Assembly: GCA_027627225.1 (NCBI GenBank) | Contig: JAPFQT010000087.1 | Coordinates: 677,501 to 741,500, forward strand | From: Congeria kusceri | Taxonomy: Eukaryota; Mollusca; Bivalvia; Myida; Dreissenidae | DNA: 64,000 bases | Direction: 5' to 3' | In this document: positions 53,916 to 64,000 of the stretch, piece by piece | Numbering within the stretch: the first letter of the stretch is position 1 | Layout: the number at the start of each line of letters is the position of its first letter | Program-made: the position numbers and the translations under genes | Notes under the pieces: generated by a model | Database searches by the model: none | Seen by the model: only the letters and a program-made list of their open reading frames with translations | Told to the model about the DNA's origin: nothing

Positions 53916-56420
53916 TTACTAATCCGTTAATGATGAATACTTAGTTTCTGTATTTGTATGTAATTAAATTAATGTAAGAGTATTCCATTGAAAATACAGT
54001 TATGGCATCACTAAATGCACGGAACAAATGCACGAACAAAACCCTGTACTAAAGAGGGACTATCTGATTAATTATATATTAATTATCCCTCTAACAAAAC
54101 ACCTTTTTAAATAAAAAAAAAAACACGCATAAACTGACCAAAACTATTCATTTTATTAAAAAAATGCAAATATATATTTTCTGTTGATACAGACACGTTT
54201 ATCTTTCAGCAACGACAACATTCGGGTTTGAATGAGATAGCAAGAACTGTGCAGGCGCCAACAATCGATCAATATAGGCGCTGTATATACACATGGATAA
54301 TAAATCGCTGCACAGTATTATTATTACTCTTTAATATAGGTTATAATTCAAGCGCGTAATTAATGCTAATAGAGTTCGGGAGTGTCCGGTCAATGCGTCT
54401 GAGCTATCGTAAAAATTTCAGAAGCAATGTTAGGTTTTCACAGTACCTTCCAGACGCTGTGTGATCGCCTGCTTGGTGCTTTCAATGTCGTAGAGGTATT
54501 ATCCCTGACATGTCTGGTACCCTGCTCCATTGGGAAAGGTTTTAACACGCATCCATGTGAGAGGACATGTCTTGTGCATTTTTGCAGACTGCGGCCAAGA
54601 TATGTTCAGACTGCTTCCACATTGCCAGCAGAAATCATGGTCTACTTGAAGCATGTACGGGGCCATTTTGCAGCTCTTGTGCTTCCGGAATCCAAACAGC
54701 AGGTTGTTTAAATTTGACCGAGTTTGTGTGTGCTCAATGCGGTGAATTGTCAGCTTTTGGAGCAATTCTGATATCACTCGTATAAGCGATATAACTCTGA
54801 AGCTGTTAGAGTCTGCTTGTGTTTCCCCTTCCTTTCTGTAATGTCACTGTAAGGCCATAATCGAAACCGGCCGGTAATTTTACATCAAACATTATTGAAT
54901 TAAACAGCATCCAGACAAGATGTTAGTTCGAGACTGCCACACTTCAGGCGCTCGTAGGTGATGGCGTTGATTGTAGACTTCTGTTATTCAGTAGACCATT
55001 GATTAGCCTCTGCAGTTCTCTGTTGCTTGTTTCGTAGCAAAGCTCTCAGTTGGAGATCTACGAATTGTTTGTGGTTGTCATCAAACTCAGGATTCTCTGC
55101 AAACGAGTACAGTCTCTTGAAGTATGTGCTACATCCGTCTATCGTTATTTCATGTTCGACTTCAAAATTACATTCACAACCTTGATATCTGTTTTTGGAG
55201 CACTCGGAGATGACAACTTTCTAGAAAACCTGATGGCCGATTTCAAATTAAGTGTCCATTCCTTGAAATTCCACAAGGTCATAAGTGTGGCAGGCTTCAC
55301 AATGGTTTTACCAGAATTGTTATTAGAGAAACATAATCTAAACTCTAAAAAGACCGTTGGCAGCAATAAATATGAAACTGTGAGTATGAAGAGACTGTTG
55401 AACATAATTTTTAACAGTTAGCGCAGTCAGGGCAGCACTCACTTTTAGTCCCAAATAGTTTGTACAACAGTTACTGCACAATACAACAGCAAAATCATTG
55501 TTAACTAGCTTATACATAAAACACAATTTAGATTTCATAATGGCTAAGACAAATATTATCAAACTACAAGTCATCTTCCCTTGCCATTAAATCACGTAAG
55601 TGTAACAGGTGTAGCAATAATGTCATTCAGTAATACAGTTTCATTGCAATGTCAGCTTTGTTGATAAAAACTGAACAAATGATGCCAGTTTTGAAAGTTA
55701 CTTTTCTGCCCTTACCTATTGCAGATTTTGTTGTTTTGTATAAAAAATATAATGAAAATTAAAATGTTCAAAACTCTCAATCAAGATGCATCCAACACTA
55801 CAAGCAGGTAAGTTATTTATGTCTGATTGTTTCCACTTAACTTCCAGCACAAGTATCAATGTTATAATAAACAATGTTAAATCATCATCAGTATAAAACT
55901 AAATAAAATTAACCAATTTAACATCATGTTTTCTTTTTAAATTATTAAACTAAACAATACTCAAATCATCAATGTCTTTTCAATGCAGAAAATTAAAATA
56001 AATCCTTCATATTTCATAAACCAGTATTTATATAACATTACAGTGTCATGTTTTCAAGTAATTGATCAAATACATTTCTCAAATATGTGTACAAATGACA
56101 GTCTAAAAATAGCAATTGTCGTGTACATTGTACATGTATATTTCTGTACACACATTGACTCCTAAATTAAAATTGTACCAGGTATTTGTCCTTTAACATA
56201 CATCATATATAACTTGTTAAGTTAGGGACAAATGCAAAAACACTTATTTGATACAAATAACACAGACTATTGGTTCCAAAGTCATACTGTCATAATTATG
56301 ATAAAAGTATATTATACAGAAATATAACACAGTACACAATATATCATTTCTAACTTACAAACTGTCATTATAAGATAACCATATTTGTTATTATACAAAT
56401 GTCTGATACACGTACAAGTA
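53916..56420. other. No gene recognised downstream of the B-box/NHL gene
   Basis: Open frames around 54427-54785 and 55050-55421 were examined on both strands and match nothing I recognise. Some of this may be older LINE sequence belonging with 52850-53266. The 3' UTR of the B-box gene should lie at the right edge of this interval. Confidence 0.4.
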
Positions 56421-56422
56421 AG

Positions 56423-56772
56423 CTATTGCACTTTGAACACCAGGATGTTGTTGCCATATTGTCCCACAAGGATGGAGGCTGTGTGCCTGTTGTAGCAGAC
56501 TGACTGTGGGCTCCACACTCCATCCCTGCGTGTAGCCAGAGTGGCCAGCTTCTTCCTGCCCTCCCTGTCCACCTGTATGATAGTCTGGGAGTCCCATCCA
56601 CAGACCAACACCTGGCCTGCAGGTGTCACATATACAGCCAGTGGGTATTGTAGTTCAGGGTCCTCCAATGTAGAGAGTACTGACCCATCCCTGGCCAGGG
56701 TGAGGAGCTTGTGCTGGGAGTAGTTGGTGACGTATATCAGATCCCCTGTGGGACTCACAGCACAGTTGTATA
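56423..56772 (-). CDS. B-box/NHL protein, exon 3 (C-terminal NHL repeats)
   Basis: Minus-strand exon beginning after acceptor TTTTGCAG/T (AG at 56773-56774) and ending at TAG 56423-56425. With the last G of exon 2 it reads VYNCAVSPTGDLIYVTNYS, then LLTLARDGSVLSTLEDPEL, then YPLAVYVTPAGQVLVCGW. These are beta-propeller (NHL-type) repeats with regular D-G and G-x-V/I-x-V spacing. It closes the propeller that starts in exon 2. Splice phase and residue spacing agree, so I am confident of the join. Confidence 0.87.
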
Positions 56773-57699
56773 CTGCAAAACAGAGTCACATCAAGATATT
56801 AAATTACTTTAAATGTTTAATAATGTTAATAAACAAACTGCAGTGACATTGTATTATTAATGCGTTGTTAAACAGACAATTACACATCCTAAAGATCTGC
56901 ATAAAATCCAATAATAATAAATATTTTAGAGTGACAGGAAGGTTCTGTATCAGTTTATTGCCTAAAAGTTTGACATGTTGACTGGTGAGTTAGAATTGCA
57001 TTTACCACAATTACACAGATGTAAACAATTACACGGTACAATGAACATGTACACATGAATGTGTCAGCTGATGTAACTATTTGCAGTAATAATGGATTTC
57101 CTATACATGTATACATGATTACAATATATTGACATATTAGTGAAATTGACACGAGCTGACATATTTCATACATGTGCACGTACAATATTGTGACTGTAGT
57201 TATGTTTGTAACATTTTACTACAAGAAAATAATGTTTCAAAACAAATGGGATTGGAACTTTTCTATCTAGTTCTTCTTCACCAGTTATAAAAGCCAGTAA
57301 ATGTTGTTAATTTAATAATTTTTATAAACATAAATAAGGACATTTCTCAAATTTCAAATACAACAATTTGAGGTTTATTGATTTAATATAATGTTATGAA
57401 GCAATGTTAATTATAAAAAGAAATATACATGTATAGCAATTTCCAAATCACAAAGTTTAAACAATAGGTCACAAAGTGTGTCATTGAAAAGCACTCAGTG
57501 TCTATTTATAGACATGCCATGTAGTGACAGTCAAAATACATTATTACTCATATATATAAATCAATAATACTGAAAATCATTCTTAACTGCTGTTGTAAAC
57601 TTAAACGGACACATGTACATTCTACAGCTATGCAGTCTTACAATTACTTTATAATACATATTTCTAATAATATCCGGATGAACCCGCCATGATTCTAAC
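56773..57699 (-). other. Intron 2 of the B-box/NHL gene
   Basis: GTTAGA...TTTTGCAG, 927 bases, AT-rich, with no other feature recognised. Confidence 0.8.
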
Positions 57700-58712
57700 C
57701 TGTATATCTATCTGATGTATCCTCATACAGCTTGCTGACCAGTTTCCCACTCAGTGTGTACTTGTACAGTGCAGTCCAATCAGTGACATACAGCTCCCCC
57801 TGGTGGTGGGCGATACCTGCACAGCGATGTTGTAACTGAAGCTTCCTGCCCTTCACCAGCCGCCCATTGTTGACAGAGATAAACTGGATCCCACGTGTGT
57901 TAGCATCATTCACAGTAACAGCAACTTCACTGTGTGTTGTATGACATATGTCCCATGGATCAGTAGACACATCACAATGAGTAAGCACCCTGTACTGCTG
58001 GTCAAGCAGCTTTAATTTCTTATCACTGTTGTCTACAACAAGGATCTGGCCATCAGGGAGAACACAGATGCCTCTGATACTGCATGCTGATGAATCACTT
58101 GGTATGCTTACATCATACTCTGACTTTCCTTTAACAGTCAATATTTGGTCTGGGTTTCCCTGCACTGTCAATGGCTGGGTACTGTGTACAATCCTCCCCA
58201 GACCTGACAGTTTGGACAAGTACTGCTCAATGTCACTGTTAGGCTGGAATGTTAATGAATGTTCAACCTGAACAGAGTTCTCTTGCAGATACGTTTCAGA
58301 ATGTTGTATTTTATCATTACATTTCTTGCTCACTATGAAGGAGAGTTCCTCTTTGCTCTTATCACTTATGTCCTGTATGGCCTCATGAAGTTTTTTCAAC
58401 TGATCCCCAAGACTGATGCAGTTCTCAACATCTGTCTTGAGAGAAGCTTGGAGGCTCGTCAGTGTTGCTTTCATTTCATTCAAGGTGTTTGTTTCTATCT
58501 TGTCTAAAGCTGCATTTATTTTTCGGCGTGTTTCTCTGACATATCGTAATTGTTCATCATATGACCCCTGCACAGACTGCATGCAGGCCTCCTGTTTCTT
58601 CTGCAGGCTTTTCATTACTTCCAGAATAGTTTGGAGCAAGCCAGAAAGTTGCTGCAGGTCTGTGGACTGTGTTTTGACTGACTCAGAAATGAGTGTCACT
58701 TTAGTGCACAGT
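57700..58712 (-). CDS. B-box/NHL protein, exon 2 (coiled coil and start of NHL propeller)
   Basis: Exon from acceptor TTTTTCAG/A (AG at 58713-58714) to donor ACAG/GTTAGA (GT at 57698-57699). The first ~170 residues (LISESVKTQSTDLQQLSGLL and on) are helical with heptad hydrophobics, a coiled coil for oligomerisation as in TRIM proteins. The rest has propeller strands, for example IRGICVLPDGQILVVDNSDKKLKLL and CAGIAHHQGELYVTDWTAL. Such proteins are usually cytoplasmic and act in ubiquitin- or RNA-linked regulation, but this one has no RING, so its own activity is unknown. Confidence 0.88.
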
Positions 58713-60629
58713 CTGAAAAACAAAACGACAGTATATATATTAATGCACAAAAAGGTGAAATTAAATTTATATTCAGACAAGATAAACATTCTTATTTCAA
58801 AGCATGTACCATGGGAATGTCATATATACAATAACAAGAGCTGTCAGTAAAACAGTTATGCCCCATCTCTGTTAAAAGCAAATCATTAAAATATAAAGTT
58901 TGGTGAGGATTGGATGAAAACTGTTGGACATTTAGAGTCTATACTGATAAAAAGGCCAATTTTAGATAAATCAAGGGCCATACCTCTGTACTTCCTGGGG
59001 TAATTTGGCTTATTATTTTCCTGAATTTTTTTCTGAAGATTGGATGAAAACTGTTGAACGTATAGAGCGGAAATGTCTAACTAGAACTCCGTGAGTCGGA
59101 TGTGTGGCCTGACGCAGCATAACTCAAGTATAATAAGAGCAATTATGCCAAAACTTAACATTACTTTTATGCCTTTTCATAATGATTGCACAAAAACTTC
59201 TCAAGTTACTGTCTGAAAAAGTCTTATTTGAACTTTTTTTTAAAGGGGCATAACTCAAGTACGATAAGAGGGAATATGCCGAATATCAAACTTAACCTTT
59301 TATGCCTACTAACACTTCCCTCAAGTTTCATAATGATATGACAAAATCTTCTCAAGTTATTGTCTGCAAAAAACTGCAGGGGACGCCGCTGACAACGCCG
59401 CCACTGCCAAAAGTACCCCCTATATGTCGCTTTTTAGGCGACACTAAAATGCCAATTTTAGATCATTCAAGAACCATAACTCAATAATTCCTGGGGCGAT
59501 TTGGCTGATTCTCGAATTTGGTAGAGATATTATGGCCAGAAACATTTTCATGAAGTTTGGTGAGGATTGAATGAAAATTGTTGGACTTAGACAGCAGAAA
59601 GGAAAGTGGTCTTCCGACCGACTCACCGACATTAGCAAACCAATATACCCCGCCATTTCTGATGGGGGGGCATAATTAGATGCACTCAATGTCCATTTTG
59701 TAAATAGTACACGTATAATGAATTTTCTTCAAGTTTCACTATTGAACATGGAGAATACAAATAAATAGAGTCTGATTAATAAATTGACTACTTTGTTTGA
59801 GGATAAGTGCAGAAAGCGCAATAATGCATGTGTAACTGATAAAAAGCTCAGGAAAATTACCCTAAAACTGACCTAAAACTGACCTTGATGAATAAATTAT
59901 ATCTTACAAATCTGTTACAGTAAATACATTTAGATTCGTTACTGGCATCAATTTAACATTGGTGTAAGATTATGCCACTGTGAGACTGTGAATACAGTAA
60001 TACAATTAAATTAAATGAATGAACATGTTAAACACATACCCAAACAACACCTAGTATAAATATAGGAAACACTTCACGTGCAAATTAATGCTAAACTTCA
60101 CTAGTGTCAGGTTCATGTGTCGAGGTTCTGAGCTATATACAGTCAGGTGGTAATACAGTAAACCACTTAATACAGTAAACCACAAAAACTCATTAAACTT
60201 CAAAGATATATATTGATTTTACTACCCAGTTATTCAGTTCATGTGTTAATCATTGGTATCTAGGTAAATACAGGTTGTTTACAGCTGTGATTTCTTATTT
60301 CTTGAGACTGTCATTATTTGTTATTGGTCTTAACTTGATTACACAGCCAATTATTAGTTTTTATTTAAATAATGTTTTCAAAGATAAAACAAAATAAAAT
60401 GTCAATAAAAAACTAATTAAATTTAATATAGTCGAAATAACCAAGACGTCCAAAGTTTGTGATTCAAAGAATATGTCATTCTTAAAAATAATGAATATGA
60501 TTTAAAAAAATCTGAATTGATTAATGGAAAATACTGAATTAATGGATGGAAAATTATGAACTATGTCACTGTAACACAGTTTATTGATATTCCAAAAACA
60601 ATTAGAGCAAACAAAATGTTTTGAAATAC
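58713..60629 (-). other. Intron 1 of the B-box/NHL gene
   Basis: GTATTT...TTTTTCAG, 1917 bases. It contains the repeat-built element at 58833-59675. The remaining ~950 bases show no feature. Confidence 0.8.
58833..59675 (+). mobile_element. Repeat-built interspersed element within intron 1
   Basis: Begins AACAAGAGCTGTCAG, the same left end as 62291. It contains units with GATTGGATGAAAACTGTTG (58909, 59038) and GGGGCATAACTCAAGTA (59246), and ends ACCGACTCACCGACATTAGC and GATGGGGGGGCATAAT. It shares units with 3019-3655 and its end style with 16141-16875. Confidence 0.65.
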
Positions 60630-60964
60630 CTGTGATTTAGGAAAGCACAATTAGTGCAGCACAGCTGACTGTGGTCATTGCAGAACATTTCCAATTGTTT
60701 ATCTTTGTGAACTTCGCATTTCAACAGAAAATCCTCCACCTTCTTTGAAACAGGCCATTTCTTCATGTCTCCCCTTCCATACGGGGAATGTGTTTTAAAC
60801 AACTGACCATGATGATGCATACATTTTCCACAGTAAAACTTCAAACATGCTTCACAGTAAAATTCTGCGACTACCTCAATAGACTGCTCTTCGCAGGTGG
60901 AACAACAAAAGTCTTTAAATTCATCTGACCCTTTAGAAACAGTAGACATATAAAATGTCGCCAT
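60630..60964 (-). CDS. B-box/NHL (TRIM-like, RING-less) protein, exon 1 with two B-boxes
   Basis: Starts at ATG 60962-60964 and ends at donor CACAG/GTATTT (GT at 60628-60629). B-box 1 is CCSTCEEQ to CMHHHGQLFKTH (residues ~20-60). B-box 2 is KCEVHKDKQLEMFCNDH to CCTNCAFLNH (~82-111), with the usual C-x2-H...C-x2-D/H...C..C...H zinc pattern. Exon phase 2 completes Arg with exon 2. Exons 1-3 sum to 1698 bases, 565 residues. There is no RING before the B-boxes, as in many bivalve TRIM56/TRIM71-like expansions. The first ATG could be preceded by an untranslated exon that I cannot see. Confidence 0.87.
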
Positions 60965-61840
60965 TTTGCTAATTGACTTTCACAAACAAAACTTAACAAC
61001 CTATATTCAATTGAAATATCAATGTCACAGTATCTTGTTTAAAATAAATAGTCCAGAAAACACACATTAAATGCTAGTGTCAATAGTCAAGCAGTAAAAT
61101 TTTTCTAACTAAACAAAAACCAAGATAACCTTCAAATGACGCTCAGTGGACTGATACAAGTAAACAGTGAAACTATGTAAATTGTCATGTGAGTATTAGG
61201 TCACGTGAGTATTGGGTTGCTTTAAACTTTACACTGCGACAAAGAAGGTTTGTAGCTGAATAGTAGGTTACATTAAACAAGTTTTTATCACACAGACCAA
61301 ATGCAGTTGGTTTAAACGTTTACTGATTAATGTCTATAGAATGTTTATTACCGGTATGTAAGAGATATCCCACACCGACGATTTTATCACAGTTGTCACT
61401 TCCTTTTGCCCAAACAGCAAACTGACTTGATTTTTGTTCTTTAGTCATTTAAAAACAATTGCCCTGTTGAACTCTTGTAATATAATGCAATCTTCAATAA
61501 TGAAAACCTACAGGAGACAACTCCTGTCCTAAAACACTTTAATTGTCTGACCCATATTAATGGCACACTGTCAGTATCAAATGTGAATTCCAACTGATTA
61601 TGTGAAGACTCACAATCAAACTTCAAATAAAAAGTCTGAGGCAGCAACTGTTAAAAAACAAATTGTATATATTTACCATTTTTACAAGATCAACTTCATT
61701 CGAAAGCATCTGAACAAATAATTATGCCCATTTTTTCAAGTTTTTCAACTTCCTTGTAGTGTTTTCAGAAAGCAGTTTGTTTAAAGCAAAATGTTCACAA
61801 TGAATGACAATCCTAACATGTCACGTGCAGAGTTTTCTAT
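60965..61840. other. Upstream flank of the B-box/NHL gene
   Basis: Expected to hold the promoter on the minus strand. No TATA-like element in a convincing position and no coding sequence. Confidence 0.4.
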
Positions 61841-61844
61841 AGAC

Positions 61845-61995
61845 AAAGAACAAAATTCACCGTTGTTAAACTACCAATAAACAACCCCCCCAAAAAGTTC
61901 AGGAACTGTAAAATATAGTAATTGCAAAAAAATTGTTGTTATGTCATGTTACAATTGAAATAATTTTCGCATTATCGTTGTTTATCAGCTAACAA
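61845..61995 (-). mobile_element. MITE-like family, copy 6 (inverted, partial)
   Basis: Read on the minus strand it has the family order CGATAATGCGAAAATTATTTC, then TTTTTTTGCAATTACTATAT, then GTTGTTTATTGGTAGTTTAAC, then TTGTTCTTTGTCTATAGAAA. The left half with GGAGTTCTGATGC is missing. Confidence 0.7.
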
Positions 61996-62290
61996 ACACC
62001 AACAGCCTTGTGCAACTACACTTCCATGTAATCTTGCCTTGGCAAGACCTCGGGTTGCAATCCTCAACTTGATAACTATCGCAACCACGGTCACTTCTGT
62101 CGGTACAGGTCCTGTGTCTGGCTCAAGTTCCATTCCAGCTGTTTATTCCCTGGCTGACCAATCTATTCTCTGTACATCACTGCCAGGCCCATCTGTTCGG
62201 GTATGTGTGTATAAACAACTAAATAATATTGGCAATCATGTGGATGTTGTGTTAATAATTGTAAGTGAAGACTTCGTCAAGCTTTATATT

Positions 62291-62864
62291 AACAAGAGCT
62301 GTCTCAGGACAGCGTGCTCGACTATTCAACCGCTTTTTCAGAGTTATCGGCCTTTATCACTACAAAAAAAAGAGGCATAATTCTCCTAAAATGCTGGTCA
62401 CAGTTATGTGCCTTGGTCAATGACCTTATATAATGACCTTGAAGACGTTTGATCTTTTAATTGATTATCTGTAGCACATATAGAGATAATTATACTAAAT
62501 TGCAGGTGAGAGCTATGGGCCTTGGTCAGTGACCTCACATAATGACCCTGAAGACGTGTAAAGTTTCAAATGAATATCTGTAGTAGTTATAGAGATATAG
62601 AGTTGTTGCACGCAAACTTTAACCTGAATTTCTAAGTACAAAATGGGGCATGATTGTACTAAATTGCAGGTAAGAGTTATGGGCCTTGGTCAGTAACCTT
62701 TCCTAATGACCCCGAGACATTTGCGAAGTTTCAATTGAATATCTGTAGTAGTTACAAAGATATGGAATTGTTGCACGCAAACCTTAAGCAGAGCATTATG
62801 CCGACGCCGACGAACAGGTGAGTAGTGTAGCTCGAACTATTCGGTGAATAGTCGAGCTGAAAAT
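62291..62864 (+). mobile_element. Repeat-built interspersed element, complete copy with 12-bp subterminal inverted repeats
   Basis: Left AACAAGAGCTGTCTCAGGAC with GCTCGACTATTC at 62316-62327. Right GAATAGTCGAGC at 62846-62857 is its exact inverse. Inside are three ~140-bp units with CTTGGTCAGTGACCT, AATGACCCTGAAGACG and GAATATCTGTAGTAGTTA. GCCGACGCCGACGAACAGG precedes the right end. It belongs with 5143-6968. Confidence 0.72.
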
Positions 62865-63032
62865 ATAAGTACTTAACAGGTCACCTGTACTTGTAAAGCA
62901 ACAGAAGGGTGATTTTGGCAGGTAGATATTTGAACATGATCTAACATGCCTGTATAGGTTTTTAAACAGACATAAATACAGTTAGCATACACATTTACCA
63001 CACTACTTTAAAAGGTTTCTATTGCACACATA

Positions 63033-64000
63033 CAGTCTAACCTGTGGTAGTGACCACCTACTTTAAGCGACTCCCTGCGTTTAACAACCATTACTAATTC
63101 CGCCCAATGCAAATTCTATAACAGAACGGCTTTAATTAGCGACCACCTCTATTCCGTGACCAGCGACCATTAAGAGTCGTCCCAAATTACCCAGTGTTGT
63201 AAGCGACCGAGTGTCAGTTCCGCAGCACTATTGCTAAGCAACTCTGGCATTCACTGTGAAAGGTGTTAATCCACAAATTAGCGGGCATATTGTCAGCCAC
63301 TAATTGTACTAATAGATAATTTGTTCATGGGTAATTCAATACACAATTGCGGGTGTGACTGTTAATCCAGACTAGGGCAGCAAATTGTAATTGCACCAGC
63401 TGTGACGTCAATTACTTATGTGTAAACATGGTCTGACATATGCCGGGTGGAGAATGTTTAGTATTGACTAAATTGTGCAGCATTGAACACTTTGTTGGAA
63501 TGTATGATTATTGTGTAAGGCATACAGTTTAATTCTTACGTTTGAAATCAGTTATATTTAATAAACATAAATTGATGACAATAACAAACACATGTTTATT
63601 CATTTGCTGAAAATAATGTGGACAGCGTCATTTTTATTTGGAGGGGGGGGGGAGGAACAACTGCCGATTTTTCTAAGACTGAATCATGTGACATTTGAAG
63701 ATTATACAATCTGTGTACAGTTATGCTATTTTATCGTTTAATACAGTGTACTTTTGTATTATAGTAATGTAAAATAAAATTATTCAGTTATGACAACACT
63801 TATGTTTTACAACTTATTTATTCTGCCTTTATACAATAACATATGTGTGTACTAAGGTACTAAACATACATAGAACAAATGCCCATCTGCCTTAGGAAGG
63901 CACACTGCATTAAGAGACCACCTGTGTTAAGAGACCACCTGTGTTAACCTATGTTAAGAGACCACCTGTGTTAAGAGACCACATGTGTTAGGAGACCACC
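63033..64000. mobile_element. TIR-type (pogo/Tigger-like) element or its remnant, running out of the window
   Basis: TA followed by CAGTCTAACCTGTGGTAGTG and repeated GCGACCACCT-type words (63050-63185) resembles the ends of Tigger-like elements. GAGACCACCTGTGTTAA words repeat again at 63918-64000. The two blocks may be the two ends of one element or two elements; the window ends before this can be decided. No transposase frame is visible between them. Confidence 0.45.

Noticed and set aside
54499..54777. Minus-strand frame with LLFGFRKHKSCKMAPYML resembling an RT fragment
   Set aside because: The similarity is too short and the rest of the frame does not continue as RT. Left unassigned.
62039..62380. 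Plus-strand frame of 113 codons with a possible donor GTATGT near 62200
   Set aside because: Low-complexity, no recognisable domain, and its 3' part reads into the repeat-built element starting at 62291.

Overview
The window looks like nuclear DNA from a bivalve mollusc. It is AT-rich, has introns with GT...AG boundaries, a B-box/NHL gene typical of the large TRIM-like families of bivalves, tRNA-derived SINEs, MITEs, LINE remnants and an unusual density of minisatellites. A heterodont such as a dreissenid or venerid is my guess from the repeat style and was not tested. There are few host genes; most of the window is repeat.

Layout. Positions 1-25030 hold no recognised gene. They contain a ~165-bp tandem repeat (1-1680), a SINE (2055-2325), a 26-bp minisatellite (2369-2806), several repeat-built interspersed elements, a 2.1-kb minisatellite of AGCGCT-bearing units (7548-9690), a foldback element (15312-15543), two arrays of the same 24-bp unit (19200-19670 and 20845-21070) and several copies of one palindrome-bearing MITE family.

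The centre (25584-39274) is the main locus. A Crypton-like tyrosine recombinase gene on the minus strand has three exons with exactly matching splice sites. Its last exon is split, 16 codons before its own stop, by an 11.2-kb Ty3/Gypsy-type LTR retrotransposon in the same orientation. The LTRs are 190 bp and read as identical, the target duplication is GAAAT, and the four large reading frames are intact, so the insertion is very recent. The element encodes Gag with an N-terminal helix-hairpin-helix-like segment and a zinc knuckle; Pol, in the -1 frame behind a textbook T-TTA-AAC slippery site, with protease, RT, RNase H, integrase and a C-terminal PHD finger; a novel acidic ORF3 preceded by a strong splice acceptor; and ORF4, a C2H2-like finger plus a TatD-type metal hydrolase with all ligands present. 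ORF3 and ORF4 sit where a retrovirus carries env.

The element also carries at least fourteen small hairpins. Their outer stems differ in sequence but remain self-complementary, while the apex is conserved (sense GGGC...GCTC or GTTC). The apex pairs through G-U only in the sense RNA. A second hairpin family with a UGGG loop repeats about eight times in the 1.6-kb leader. I regard the hairpin families together with the PHD and TatD modules as the strongest candidate for an undescribed system here.

Positions 39275-56420 contain a second 26-bp minisatellite, degenerate LINE fragments on both strands, a Thr-type tRNA-like sequence, a near-perfect 62-bp x6 repeat, a 72-bp x30 satellite (46090-48252) and a TA-flanked TIR element (53274-53913). 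The one apparently intact host gene, a two-B-box, coiled-coil, NHL-repeat protein of about 565 residues in three exons, lies on the minus strand at 56423-60964. The right end is repeat again, including the start of another TIR-type element that runs out of the window.
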